64,000 nt of DNA from Lytechinus variegatus (lineage: Eukaryota > Echinodermata > Echinoidea > Temnopleuroida > Toxopneustidae): NCBI RefSeq assembly GCF_018143015.1, contig NC_054746.1, positions 14,499,532-14,563,531 on the forward strand, in the 5' to 3' direction. The position numbers and the translations under genes were made by a program. This document shows positions 10,792 through 21,572 of this stretch, one piece after another (within the stretch, counting starts at the first letter, position 1; every line of letters starts with the position of its first letter). The notes below the pieces were generated by a model, which saw nothing but the letters and a program-made list of their open reading frames with translations, was not told the DNA's origin and made no database searches.

Positions 10792-11888
10792 GTCTCACCT
10801 GCGAAGCAAAGTGAGACTATAGGCGCCGCTTTTCCGACGGCGACGGCGGCGGCGGCGGCGGCGGCGGCGTCAACATCAAATCTTAACCTGAGGTTAAGTT
10901 TTTGAAATGATGTCATAACTTAGAAAGTATATGGACCTAGTTAATAAAACTTGGCCATAAGGTTAATCAAGTATTACTGAACATCCTATTAGAGTTTCAT
11001 GTCACATGACCAAGGTCAAAGGTCATTTAGGGTCAATGAACTTAGACCATGTTGGAGGAATCAACATCGAAATCTTAACCTGAGGTTAAGTTTTTGAAAT
11101 GTCATCATAACTTAGAAAATATATGGACCTAGTTCATGAAACTTGGACATAAGGTTAATCAAGTATCACTGAACATCCTGCATGAGTTTCACGTCACATG
11201 ACCAAGGTCAAAGGTCATTTAGGGTCAATGAACTTTGGCCGAATTGGGGATATCTGTTGAATTCCCATCATAACTTTGAAAGTTTATGGATCTGATTCAT
11301 GAAACTTGGACATAATAGTAATCAAGCATCACTGAAAGCTTTGTGCAAGTTTCAGGTCTCATGATTAAGGTCAAAGGTCATTTTGGGTCAATGAACTTTG
11401 GCCGAATCGGGGGTATCTGTTGAATTACCATCATAACTTTGAAAATTTATTGGTCTAGTTCATTAAACTTGGACATTAGAGTAATCAAGTATCACTGAAC
11501 ATCCTGTGCGCGTTTCAGGTCACATGACCAAGGTCAAAGGTCAATGAACTTTGGCCGAATTGGGTGTATCTGTTGAATTACCATCATAACTTTGAAAGTT
11601 TATGGATCTGATTCATGAAACTTGTACATAAGAGTAATCAAGTATCACTGAACATCCTGTTCGAGTTTCAGGTCACATGATCAAGGTCAAAGGTCATGTA
11701 AGGTCAATGAACTTTGGCCATGTTGGGGTTTTTCGTTGAATAACCATCATATCTCTGTAAGTTTATTGGTCTAGTTCATAAAAAAGGGAAATAAGAGTAA
11801 CCATGTATCACTGAACATCTTGTGCGAGTTAGAGTAGTATTCAAAGTGAGCACTGCTGCTTTATTGAACCGCGTGATGCAGGTGAGAC
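10792..11888. repeat. Tandem repeat element with five DR1-type AGGTCA pairs
   Basis: It begins TGTCTCACCTGCGAAGCAAA and ends TGCAGGTGAGAC, giving 10-bp inverted ends (TCTCACCTGC). After a (CGG)n run near 10841-10868 the interior has five tandem units of about 150-190 bp, each with CATGA-CCAAGGTCAAAGGTCA, CATCACTGAACATCCTG and CTTTGAAAGTTTATGG-like blocks. The perfect 13-mer AGGTCAAAGGTCA occurs at 11013, 11205, 11368, 11531 and 11684. No coding capacity was seen. It looks like a non-autonomous element whose body is a tandem array. Confidence 0.75.
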
Positions 11889-12468
11889 GGCCAGAGGCAT
11901 TCCACTTGTTTATGTATGTGTCACTTTTGTATTTCTTCACAGGTTTATGTGAGATTATCAGAGCATTTTAAACGCCAATCCCTCTTGATTCACATTTTAC
12001 CTTTGATTTCTGTATCTTGTTCATGTTTTACTAGGGAATGACTGTATGACATGATATATTTCCTTCGAAAGAGGTTTGTTGTACTTTGATGGAATGCTTG
12101 TGTAACTTGGAAATCAGTGCCTCATTTATTTTTATATTCATATTTTTTTAATGTAATACATTATAAAATGTATCGGGGAGAATAACAAATGTAACTTTAT
12201 TGTGATTCCCATTGCAAATCTTGCTCTTTGTGAAAGTTAATGAGCGTAACCTATTTGTACAAAAAATAAAAATCTTTAACAATATTGAGATAAAACTATA
12301 TAAATTAGAAACCAGGAGGATTCTGCTTTCCGGTTAAACACTTTGATGGGGCCTATCTACCCCAAACAAATGAAAGCCTTATTCTAAAACTCATACAAAC
12401 TTGGTCATTATAGCTTTATAACTTATTTTTCCCAGGCAGCTTTACATGATTGGGATGTAGATTTGCTG
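11889..12468. other. Unassigned sequence
   Basis: AT-rich, with no recognised gene or repeat boundary. It sits between the DR1-containing repeat and the poly-C/poly-G-flanked element. Confidence 0.4.
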
Positions 12469-13006
12469 CCCGGGGGGCCACTTACACTGACGAGTGGATA
12501 CCATGCTCGACCAAAAAAACACGTAAAAAGGATGTCCTTTTCACGATATGGCACGTTACGTACATAACGTGATAAGGGTGTCAAAAACACAAAAATAATG
12601 AAAAAAGGGTATCTATTTCGATAGGAAAATTACGTGTTTAGGGTCGAATTTGCGGGGATGATAAAACAAAATTAAAATGTTTTCTAAAGGATGTCCTTTT
12701 TGCCCCAACACTTCGTGTTTAGAGTCCGATTTGCGCGAGGTGTAGAAGGTGGGGTCGTACTAAACCAAATAAGGTAAAGCCGACGACCGAAGGACCCATA
12801 ACTTGTTTAGGGGTTCATTTCAGGGAATATTTGCCAAGAGTATCGTTTTGTTTCCAATACTTGTTACGGGTATGGTTTCACACGCCAATACTTGTTAAGG
12901 GGTGCATTTTCAGAATATGGAAATTACGTGTTTAGGGTGCTTTTCGAGACTCCATGGTCGCGCATGGTATCCACTCGTGAATGGAAGTGCCCCCCCCCCC
13001 CCGGGC
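12469..13006. mobile_element. MITE with poly-G/poly-C ends, full copy
   Basis: It starts CCCGGGGGG then CACTTACACTGACGAGTGG and ends CCACTCGTGAATGGAAGTG followed by a C tract and GGG, so the inverted ends are about 25 bp: G tract, CACTT, CGAGTGGATACCAT and CGCGACCA. Inside are repeated TACGTGTTTAGGGT and TACTTGTTAAGGGGT-like modules, and the palindrome ACGTACATAACGT near 12555. Frames crossing it differ between copies, so it is non-coding. Other copies: 14397-15993 (interrupted), 21573-21970 (partial) and 26351-26908. Confidence 0.75.
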
Positions 13007-13560
13007 CAGCTAGCGTAATATCTTTGTGTCCCCCTCTCTCTTTTATCCCTTTATTGTTCTTGCTTACCTTCTTTCTCTTTCTTATTTTCTTCTTCCTCAT
13101 TTCTTCTTTGTTCATTTTTAAATGGTTTTGAAGCACAGTCACATCATATTCAACTTAAAAACATGCAATATCTTATTAAAAATTGAAATGAACGCAAATT
13201 ATTTATTGAATAAATGGAGAATGTTCCAAATCTAACTGATTGTTCCTTTAAGAATTACTTTTAGTTTTACGATCGATTTGAGATGAATCAAATAGGCCTT
13301 ATTAAATAGCCCTTCTCATATGCTGGCATCCCTGGCATAATAGATTTATGTCAATATTTGTTTATTTGTGCAGACTTATAAATTGTGGAAGAAAAAAATG
13401 GAAATTCCATTAAAAAGTGGACGCCTGATCCAAACGATTAGCAAAATTATCCATCTTGTGATATATACCAAATGAAAAACATCAGTTACAGCATTGGAAT
13501 GAAACGTGTCCCCGCGTAAGACTAGCCTCAAGACTATAGATAAAAACAAAAATGTTGAGG
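13007..13560. other. Unassigned sequence
   Basis: Pyrimidine-rich stretch at 13030-13110 followed by AT-rich sequence. No supported gene. Confidence 0.35.
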
Positions 13561-14376
13561 GGCAAACATATAATTTTGCCCCCCAATAATTCCGGATATG
13601 CATTAAAAAAAAACAAGATTGTAATGTTCAGCAGAGCGAGATGGTGATACACAACTCGTTCTTGATTTAAAATCGTGCTCAAAGTGTCCGCTTTTCAGAT
13701 TGGAATATAAAAATTTTCAGCTCGCGCTTCGCGCTCGCATCATTTCTGTAGCAAAAACCCATTCTTTTCATGATTAAATAGGTGAATGTACATGTCCCAT
13801 TTTCAGTTCTAAACCTCAAAAGAACTCCTTCTTCGATTTGCGATCATCTTTTCTTGGATATATATCTTGTTCTTCATCAAAAACGTCCATTAAACCGTCA
13901 TTTTTTCAGATCGACATATTAAAATTTTCAGCTCGCGCTTCGCGCTCGCATCTATTGTTCTGTTAGATACAAATCTTAATCATTGGTACCAAAAATGCTT
14001 AGAATATAAAGTTTTCAGATCAGAATATAAAGAAATTTCGATCAGCTCACTCTCGGCACTTGTATCATATGTGTAGTGGATATGTATCCTCCTCATGAGT
14101 TACTACAAACAGTCCTAAACAGGCACGCTTTTCCATACCGTGACTACAATAAAAGTCAGCTCGCGCTTCGCACTCGCATTAATTTGTTGGTGAGATACGT
14201 GTCTGGGTCTCATGAGTCATATATACACACACACACACATATGTGTGTGTGTATGTACATATGTGTGTGCCGTGTGTGTGTGGGTGGGTGTTTTGTACGA
14301 ACGAGCGCCTTTGGAACGTTAATGATTTTGCCCCGGCCCCCCCCCCAATCTGAAAAATGGATCGACGCCCCTGCAT
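13561..14376. repeat. Element with GCTCGCGCTTCGCGCTCGCA tandem units
   Basis: Roughly 210-bp units, each with TTTTCAGCTCGCGCTTCGCG (cores near 13720, 13930 and a variant near 14160), lie between CCCCCCAATAATTCCGGATATG at the left and a C tract plus GGATCGACGCCCCTG at the right. An inverted relative occupies much of 14690-15179. A (CA)n/(TG)n microsatellite is at 14223-14290. Confidence 0.55.
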
Positions 14377-14396
14377 AGCTGTGATCAAGAACAACC

Positions 14397-15993
14397 CGGG
14401 GGGGGGGGGGCACTTCCATTCACGAGTGGATACCATGCGCGACCATGGGGCCTCGAAAAGCACCCTAAACACGTAATTTCTATATTCCGAAAATGCACCC
14501 CTTAACATGTAATGGCGTGTGAAACCCTACCCTTAACAAGTATTGGAAACAAAACGGGTGACAGCCCGCTAGACCGAAGGTCCGCTAGACCTATGGTCCG
14601 GCCGCGAGACCGAGGGTCCGCTAGACCGAGGGTCCGCGAGACCGAGGGTCCGCGAGACCGAAGGCCCGCGAGGCCGAAGGTCCGCGAGACCGACTTTTTT
14701 CCCTTCATCGGTTGCCGAATGAAAGCTTGATATTCCAAGCATTAAGATGGGTAACTAAAAGAACAATTGACGCAAGCGCGCAAGCTGAAAATTTTGATAT
14801 TTCGATCTGAAAAAATTGACAGTAATGGACGTTTTTAATAAAGAACAAGATGTATATCCAACCAAATATTATTGCAAATCGAAGCGGGAGTTTTTTTTTT
14901 AGGTTTACCTGAAAACGGGACATTCTATTCACCTATTTAATCATGAAAAGTATGGGTTTATTGCTAAAGAAGTGATGCGAGCGCGAAACGCGAGCTGAAA
15001 ATTTTTATATTCCACTCTGAAAAACGGATATTTTGAGCACGATTTTGAATAAAGAACGAGTTGTTCTTGCCGATTTCTGTCTAACATTACAATCTTATTT
15101 TATTTTTACATATCCGGAATTATTGGGAGGGGGGTAAACAATATGTCCCCCCCCCTATCCCCCCAGGATTGACGCCTCTGATCGTAAGTTTACACTGTAA
15201 GTAGCAGAAACATCCCCCTCCCTGCACCACACCCCCCTAGAGAGACGTTTCGTGCGCGCAGTACGTGTTTCGCACCACCGCTATAGGGCGGTGGTGAGCA
15301 GGTGTGCTTGCATTATAATTTGTTGGTGAGATATGTGTCTCTTTCTCATGAGTCATGAAATCCTAGCAACGCCACTGATTCTATATAGTTACCGGGAATT
15401 ATTTGGCACCCCCCCCCCCCCCCTTTACAGGCACCTGTTACGCCACTGCAACGAGGCGTCTTAAACCACTCGACCGCGGCAACCGATGAAGGGGAAAAAA
15501 GTCGGTCTCGCGGGCCTTCGGTCTCGCGGACCCTCGGTCTCGCGGACCCTCGGCCTCGCGGACCTTCGGTCAAGTGGTCGGACCCCACAAAACGATACTC
15601 TTGGCAAATATTTCCTGAAATGAACCCCTAAACAAGTACTGTTTTATTGTTACGGGTCATTCGGTCGTCGGCTTTACCTTTCTTGGTTTAGTACGACCCA
15701 ACCTTCTACACCTCGCGCAAATCGGACTCTAAACACGAAGTGTTGGGGCAAAAAAGACATCCTTTATAAAACATTTTAATTTTGTTTTATCATCCCCGCA
15801 AATTCGACCCTAAACACGTAATTTTCCTTGCGAAATAGATACCCTTTTTTCATTATTTTTATTTTTTTGACACCCTTATCACGTACGTACGTAACGTGCC
15901 TTATCGTGAAAAAGACATCCTTTTTACGTGTTTTTTTGGTCGCGCATGGTATCCACTCGTCAATGTAAGTGCCCCCCCCCCCCCCCCCGGGGA
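14397..15993. mobile_element. Poly-G/poly-C-flanked MITE, copy split by a nested element
   Basis: The left part (14397-14556) begins with a G tract, CACTTCCATTCACGAGTGG. The right part (15587-15993) ends CCACTCGTCAATGTAAGTG plus a C tract and GGGG. Together they reconstitute the order seen in the intact copy at 12469-13006, read in reverse. The interruption falls inside GGAAACAAAACGATACTC, a sequence continuous in the intact copies. Confidence 0.8.
14557..15586. mobile_element. Nested foldback element with tandem-repeat ends and 8-bp target duplication
   Basis: The element is flanked by ACAAAACG on both sides (14549-14556 and 15587-15594), an 8-bp duplication of a site that is single in intact host copies. 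Each end carries a tandem array of about 14-bp units (GAGACCGAGGGTCCGC at the left, TCGCGGACCCTCGGTC at the right), then a shared inner block ACTTTTTTCCC...CATCGGTTGCC. Sea-urchin TU elements are known foldbacks with terminal arrays of about 15 bp and 8-bp duplications; the resemblance is structural only. Internal sequence includes fragments of the CGCGCTTCGCGCTCGC family. No transposase is visible. Confidence 0.8.
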
Positions 15994-16135
15994 ACAACCT
16001 CCTTTGTCAAGTGACGTTTTTCTAACGATTATAGATTATTATATCTCTGTAGGTGTACGGAGTCTGATCTGAAATACCACGAAATACGTGGCGCGTTGCA
16101 ATTCACTATGTCGCAATATACAGATATTGACTAAT

Positions 16136-16292
16136 GGGGTGTGTAATATAAACATTCTTTGGACCGCCGGATTTGTATTTACCCGAGGGGGTATATTTTC
16201 CCGAAGCGCGCAGCGCTGAGGGAAAATATGATCACGAGGGAAAATATTAATCCTTTAGGTGGTCCAAAGAATTTTTTTTTACACATCCCATC
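16136..16292. repeat. Palindromic element with CTTTGGACC arms
   Basis: GGGGTGTGTAATATAAACAT then TCTTTGGACC near 16135-16165 pairs with GGTCCAAAGAA...ACACATCCC near 16260-16292. The interior has GAGGGGGTATATTTTCCCGAAG and its partial complement CGAGGGAAAATATTAATCC. The same element is in copy 2 at about 22123-22270. Confidence 0.6.
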
Positions 16293-16514
16293 AGTCTAAC
16301 GCAGTGAATGACCCTTTTCTATTCAAATCAACTTTGTTTAGGCCTAGCCCTAGATCTAATCTAAGTTCGAGCCCAGTCCAGGTCCAGGACCCAAGGCAGG
16401 CCGATAATGCATGGTAACATCTAATCCACAAGAGGGCGCCATACACGTAAAAATATATTCATGGACCGGTTGGTCAATATATTCATCGAAGGTGGACCGG
16501 CCTGGGAAATACAT

Positions 16515-16830
16515 CGATTTCGATCATATCACGTGACGCGCTATGGACCAATCACGCTTGGCTATCTGTCTTGGCTATCTAATATTAGGAATTAGTTCAC
16601 TCCCTTCAGAGGAGTCATGGGATGTTGTCATGCGAATAGGATCTTTGACCGGGGATTTCCCCCCTCACACTCATTGCAAACAATGACGTCATGTCTGAAA
16701 ATCCCACGGTATAGGCTATTCGCGCAGTCCCTATTCATGCAATTCTGCCGATGCTATCGCTCTAGATCTGCGCCACGGGGATCGGGATGTCAATTTCGGA
16801 ATAATAAGTTTGAAATACAAGACTAATATA
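16515..16830. promoter_or_regulatory. Promoter-like patch with E-box, CCAAT and CRE motifs
   Basis: GC-balanced sequence amid AT-rich DNA with CACGTG (16530-16535), CCAAT (16548-16552) and a perfect TGACGTCA (16684-16691). It is retained in copy 2 (TGACGTCA at 22663-22670). A 69-codon frame starts at 16617 but differs from copy 2 by non-conservative changes, so I do not call it a gene. Promoter activity is conjecture. Confidence 0.3.
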
Positions 16831-17156
16831 AAGAGGGCGGAGGATATGAAATGCGAACACAAGAAAGGTGATATTGTCAAAAATAGGGACCAAACAACCT
16901 GAACAATTAATGCACGGCCATAATGTTCTTTCAGGCTCAAAATTGTTTTTTTTAAAGAAACGATCCCATGCATGCATGTTTAAATAAATTCACCAGCGTG
17001 TGCAGAAATCTCAAGTTAATTTCAGCAGGCCTACTCTGAAATGCAACACCGTGAAAAACACGCTAAATCAACCAAATCAATTATTCCCTTAAAAAAAATA
17101 AAATAAATCGCTCACCATTTTACCTTAATACAACCATGGACCTATTATAATAGGTC

Positions 17157-17649
17157 AATTCAATTCAATTCAATTCAATTTATTATTTTTCATTTTCAAC
17201 AGAAGAACAAAGTAATGTGATCAAAATAGTTACAATGAACTTATACAGATAAAATAAATTCAGGCATGTACAGTATTTGATATTTATCTATAAAACGAAG
17301 TAAAGCAAAACAGAATATATATAAGCAACTATCATAACCATTTTAAAATAAAAATTCTGTGAAAATGGAGGGATCCACTAAAAAGCAGTGCTTGTATTGT
17401 GTGGACCCCTCTAAATAATTATTTTAGAATTGCCTACGAAGACAGACAAGTTTACAAAACAGAGAACAGCAGAACAAAGAACAAGAAACAATCAAACAAT
17501 TGAAGCACACACAAAGGATATGAAAATAAAAATGAAAAGAGATAAAGAAAGATAACAGAGATAATACAGCAGGACTTCAACGCGCGGATAATTATACCAA
17601 AAAAAAAAATAATAAGGAGGCATGAAATGGTGAATTTCATGATAAAATC
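17157..17649 (-). mobile_element. Insertion present only in copy 1, resembling a 5'-truncated retroelement 3' end
   Basis: Copy 2 has the uninterrupted TAATAGGTCCATGAAG at 23127-23142, whereas copy 1 carries about 493 extra bases between TAGGTC and CATGAAG. Read on the minus strand the insert ends in AATAAATTGAATTGAATTG, a pentameric (GAATT)n tail like that of the non-LTR fragment at 60336-60973. No reverse-transcriptase codons or clear target duplication are visible. It inserted into a palindrome, CATGGACCTA-TTATAA-TAGGTCCATG. Confidence 0.6.
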
Positions 17650-17725
17650 CATGAAGTAAATGTAAGGGACTTTTAATGGCACTATATTATTTATTTATTC
17701 ATTTGTTCATTTATTTATTTATCTA

Positions 17726-17832
17726 TAGTCTATCTATCTATCTATCTATCTAGCTATCTATCTATCTTTATCTATCTATCTATCTATCTATCTAACTCTC
17801 TATCTATCTATCTATCTATCTATTTATTTATT
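17726..17832. repeat. (CTAT)n microsatellite
   Basis: Interrupted CTAT repeats, with a shorter allele in copy 2 at 23203-23300. Confidence 0.9.
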
Positions 17833-18515
17833 GCAAATCTTTATCCAGAGTAGCCCGAGTATGTAAAATTACACAATATGCACAATCAAAATGTTGATAA
17901 AAATTACTGGTCTTCCATAGGGCTCTATGATCACCGTCACCACCACCCTTCCTCGAAACATCAATTTAACCTTACTTTCTAAAAAAAACAAGTTGAAATG
18001 TAAAAATATATTTTAATATATAAGGGTGACTTACATAATAGAGAGAGAGAGAGATCCTGCTATTTACACTTATTAACAATGACAAATAAGATCACTTAAA
18101 GACTAACAGAGTCTTTTCAAAATGAATAAATATAAAGAATTGTACTCAGATTTTTTTTCAAGCTGCATTGAGAAGGAATCGACATTTTCATTCAGTTGGG
18201 TTAGTCATCTGCTGGCAGTGTAGAGACCCGTGTATTCCTCATAATTTTTTCATTTCATCACTTGTATGTTAAAAAAATCCCTATTATGAATATTATTCTA
18301 ACATTCATGATCTCTTAATGACATTATCAATAAACATAATTCAAGTCTCAACTTGTGGAGAGTTGTCAAATAAATGACATTCCTTGATTAATCTATTAAT
18401 TCAATTGAAGGTGTAAATGATTTAAGATTATCTCGAACAATACTGATTTAGATAATAGGTCGAGAAATAATAGATGTATACTTAGAATTCTCATAATGTC
18501 CTGGACTTTGCATGT

Positions 18516-20072
18516 CAGTGGCGTAACTACGGGGGGCATGGGGGGGCACGTGCCCCCCCCAATCGGCTGGCAAAAAAACGGGGAAAAGGAGAAAAAGAGG
18601 GAAAAAGGAAGAGAAACGTACTGGGGGAAAGAAGAAATTGTTGTTTATCATAGTGTTACATAATATTAGGTTAAATAACATAAGAAGCATTTTTTCACAA
18701 CTTTATGAAACATTATTTGCTTAATTGTGTCTTAATTGTTCCTGGTGCTCGCATAGACTTTTTAACGAGATATACTGTATAGACCTGCTATACTAAAGCC
18801 TCCCGTTTTCAAATCAATATACAACAAAATAATATATTTTCTCGCAATTAGAGTTATTATTGTTTTAAGTAGTGATATATTCTTCTTTTTCATGACTACT
18901 GAAAGTTATTGCCTTATTTTAAGGTCTTAATATAAAATATTTCCTGTCCGTGCTAACGTTCGCATTTAGTGGATTGGTGAGGTTTCTGCTCTTCATGAAC
19001 TCCTAAAATCAGTCCTTAAAATGTCAATTTTGCTGATCGGAATATCAAAAAATTTTAGCTCGCGCTTCGCGCTCGCATCATTTGGTTAGTGAAATACGTG
19101 GGGTCTTAGTGAATTCCTACAAACAAGCCTTGGAATGCCCCTCTTCATGTCTGAATTTCCTAGATTTTCAGCTCGCGCTTCGCGCTCGCAGTATTTCATT
19201 AGTGAGATGCGTATAATAATCATGATTACAATGACTTCAAAAAGTGCTCCATGTGTTTAGATGAAATTCTAACAAAATCAGCAAGCGCTTGGCACTCGCA
19301 TTAGATGACTATGGTGAGATATGTATACTCTGACTTAATGGATTCGTAACTATAGTCCTTAAAATATCCATGTTTGTGGTCAATATATACAAAAATTTAA
19401 GCTCGCGCTTCGCGCTCGCATCATTTGGTTAGTCAAATACGTAGGGTCTTAGAGAATTCCTACAAACAACCCTTAGAATACCCCTCTTCAGGTCTATATT
19501 TCCTAAATTTTCAGCTCGCGCTTTTGCGCTTGCAGTATTTGATTAGTAAGATGCGTATGATAATCATGATTACATGACTACAAAAGGTGCTTCATGACTG
19601 TGTTTAGATGTAATTCTAACAAAATCAGCAAAGGATGTCAATAGCATTAGATGACTATGGTGAGATATTTATACTCTTAATGGATTCTAAAATATAATCC
19701 TTAAAATTTCCTTGTTTAGGGTCAGTATATACAAAAATTTTAGCTCGCGCTTCGCGCTCGCATTGTTTGTTTAGCGAGACAGTTAAGTATCATGATTACA
19801 AAACAATTCGCTTATAATGTCAATTTTTAGCCCTCAATATCAAAAATTTTCAGCTCGCGCTTCGCGCTCGCATTATTTAATAAGATACATATCCGTTTGA
19901 TGGCACTGCATGTCCTTAAAATATCTCTATTAAGTCAGTATACCTGACAGCTGCTTAAAATATCTCTATTAAGTCAGTATACCTGACAACTGAGCGCGCT
20001 TCGCGCGCTCCCTAAGTGACCCGAAATTTTTGCTGGTGCCCCCCCAATGCCGTGACCCACGGTACGCCACTG
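18516..20072. mobile_element. hAT-like non-autonomous element with 8-bp target duplication
   Basis: The ends are CAGTGGCGTAACTACGGGGG and ...CACGGTACGCCACTG, inverted over CAGTGGCGTA. TTGCATGT flanks both sides (18508-18515 and 20073-20080). Copy 2 preserves the empty site as TTGTATGT. hAT elements typically make 8-bp duplications and have short CAG-type ends, so hAT is the best class. The interior (about 18960-20010) is a higher-order tandem array of about 340 bp made of roughly 115-bp sub-units, each holding CTCGCGCTTCGCGCTCGCA. C and G tracts lie just inside the ends. No transposase is encoded. Confidence 0.85.
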
Positions 20073-20689
20073 TTGCATGTTATACATTGAAAAGGCGAAA
20101 TGTGCCTGCAACAAAGATAGAACTCAACTCAATATATTTGCTTAAATTCAGGCATATATTTTAGGTATTTCAAATGGTATGATATGGTTTGTGAAAGACA
20201 TGAAGTTAGAACACGGTCCTACGCGGAATTATAATACACTAAATGTTGTTCCACCTAAATTTCCTTGATTGATGTCTGCTTTGGAGGAACTAGATTTGAT
20301 TTGCTGATAACTTGTAGTATGATGATTCATATTTTGATACCAAAGGTTTTGCTGTTTTGTATTACATGTATTTCAATCTTTAATAAATCAATATTATTTA
20401 ATGATAAATGAGAAGACCTTGTACCTTTTACTTACATTTATTCCAGGCATTAAGTGTATTGAATGAATTTCATGACATTAACCTCTTCATGAATAATAAT
20501 TGAAAAAAAGGTTATTGCAATTGTTTGTGCATTGTTAGTGCAGAAAGATGAATTAGTACCTTAATTTCTGTGTACAAACATTTTTTTTATTTTCATTGAT
20601 CTTTTTTTTTGGAACAGGAGACCAACTTAGTGCAATAATTAAAGTAGTGATAGAAATTAAGACAAGGACTTGGCTCTACCATGTAAACC

Positions 20690-21090
20690 TTGGCCAATCC
20701 AACTAAGGTTTGTCCAGTTAGCCTTAAAGCAGGTGGTCTACCTCTCACATAGTCTAATATCACATGGGCTATACCCATTTGGTCTACTATCAAGTTCAAC
20801 ACTCACTTGGTCTAATACCCACTCAGTCTAATTCTTATTTAGTCTAATGCCCAGTGGATCTAATATGCACTACGTATACGTATTGTCAAATGAAAATTTA
20901 GCTCATTTGCAATTTATTTAACCATGTGGATGAAGTGTTATTAGACCAAGTGAAAATTAGACCAAATGGGTATAGCCTTACTGAAAATTATTGTAATTGA
21001 CTAAATCAATTTTAGACCAAATGGTTAAGTAGGATCTATCACTGTGGGATGAGACTGCATTGAAAGTAGATAAAATGGGTGTTGTAGACC
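20690..21090. repeat. GGTCTAATACCCA-type foldback array, copy in duplication copy 2
   Basis: Paralogue of the array at 10010-10400, with the same order of plus-orientation and complementary units. Confidence 0.6.
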
Positions 21091-21572
21091 ACATGGCGAT
21101 GTACCATAAAAAGATACAAGATAATAACAATATGTTCCCCCCCCCATCCCCCCAGGATTGACGCCTCTGATCGTAAGTTTATACTGTAAGTAGCAGAAAC
21201 ATCCCCCTCCCTGCACCACACCCCCCTAGAGAGACGTTTCGTGCGCGCAGTACGTGTTTCGCACCACCGCTAGGGCGGTGGTGAGCAGGTGTGCTTGCAT
21301 TATAATTTGTTGGTGAGATATGTGTCTCTTTCTCATGAGTCATGAAATCCTAGCAACGCCACTGATTCTATATAGTTACCGGGAATTATTTGGCACCCCC
21401 CCCCCAGTTAACAGGCACCTGTTACGCCACTGCAACGAGGCGTCTTAAACCACTCGACCGCGGCAACCGATGAAGGGGAAAAAAGTCGGTCTCGCGGGCC
21501 TTCGGTCTCGCGGACCCTCGGTCTCGCGGACCCTCGGCCTCGCGGACCTTCGGTCAAGTGGTCGGACCCCAC

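Larger units (their letters stand above)
9591..20258. repeat. Local tandem duplication, copy 1
   Basis: Its left part (9591-10400) recurs at 20254-21121 and its right part (15137-20258, minus two insertions) recurs at 21126-24177, in the same order and orientation. The junction with copy 2 at 20254-20258 carries the 5-bp microhomology CTAAA, also present at 9591-9595 and 24173-24177. Copy 1 alone has 10401-15136, 17157-17649 and 18516-20072. Confidence 0.85.

Noticed and set aside
10662..10916. Poly-Ala frame on the minus strand
   Set aside because: Arises from the (CGG)n run at the edge of the DR1 repeat.
12892..13131. Hydrophobic Phe/Leu-rich frame
   Set aside because: Starts in the MITE end and continues through a polypyrimidine tract; no supported gene.
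14502..14738. Arg/Gly-rich frames at 14.5-14.7 and 15.3-15.6 kb
   Set aside because: They are readings through the tandem TCGCGGACC units at the foldback ends, present on both strands.
16617..16826. 69-codon frame conserved in both duplication copies (also 22596-22805)
   Set aside because: The copies are nearly identical as DNA overall, so conservation is expected. The differences present are amino-acid changing and no domain is recognisable.
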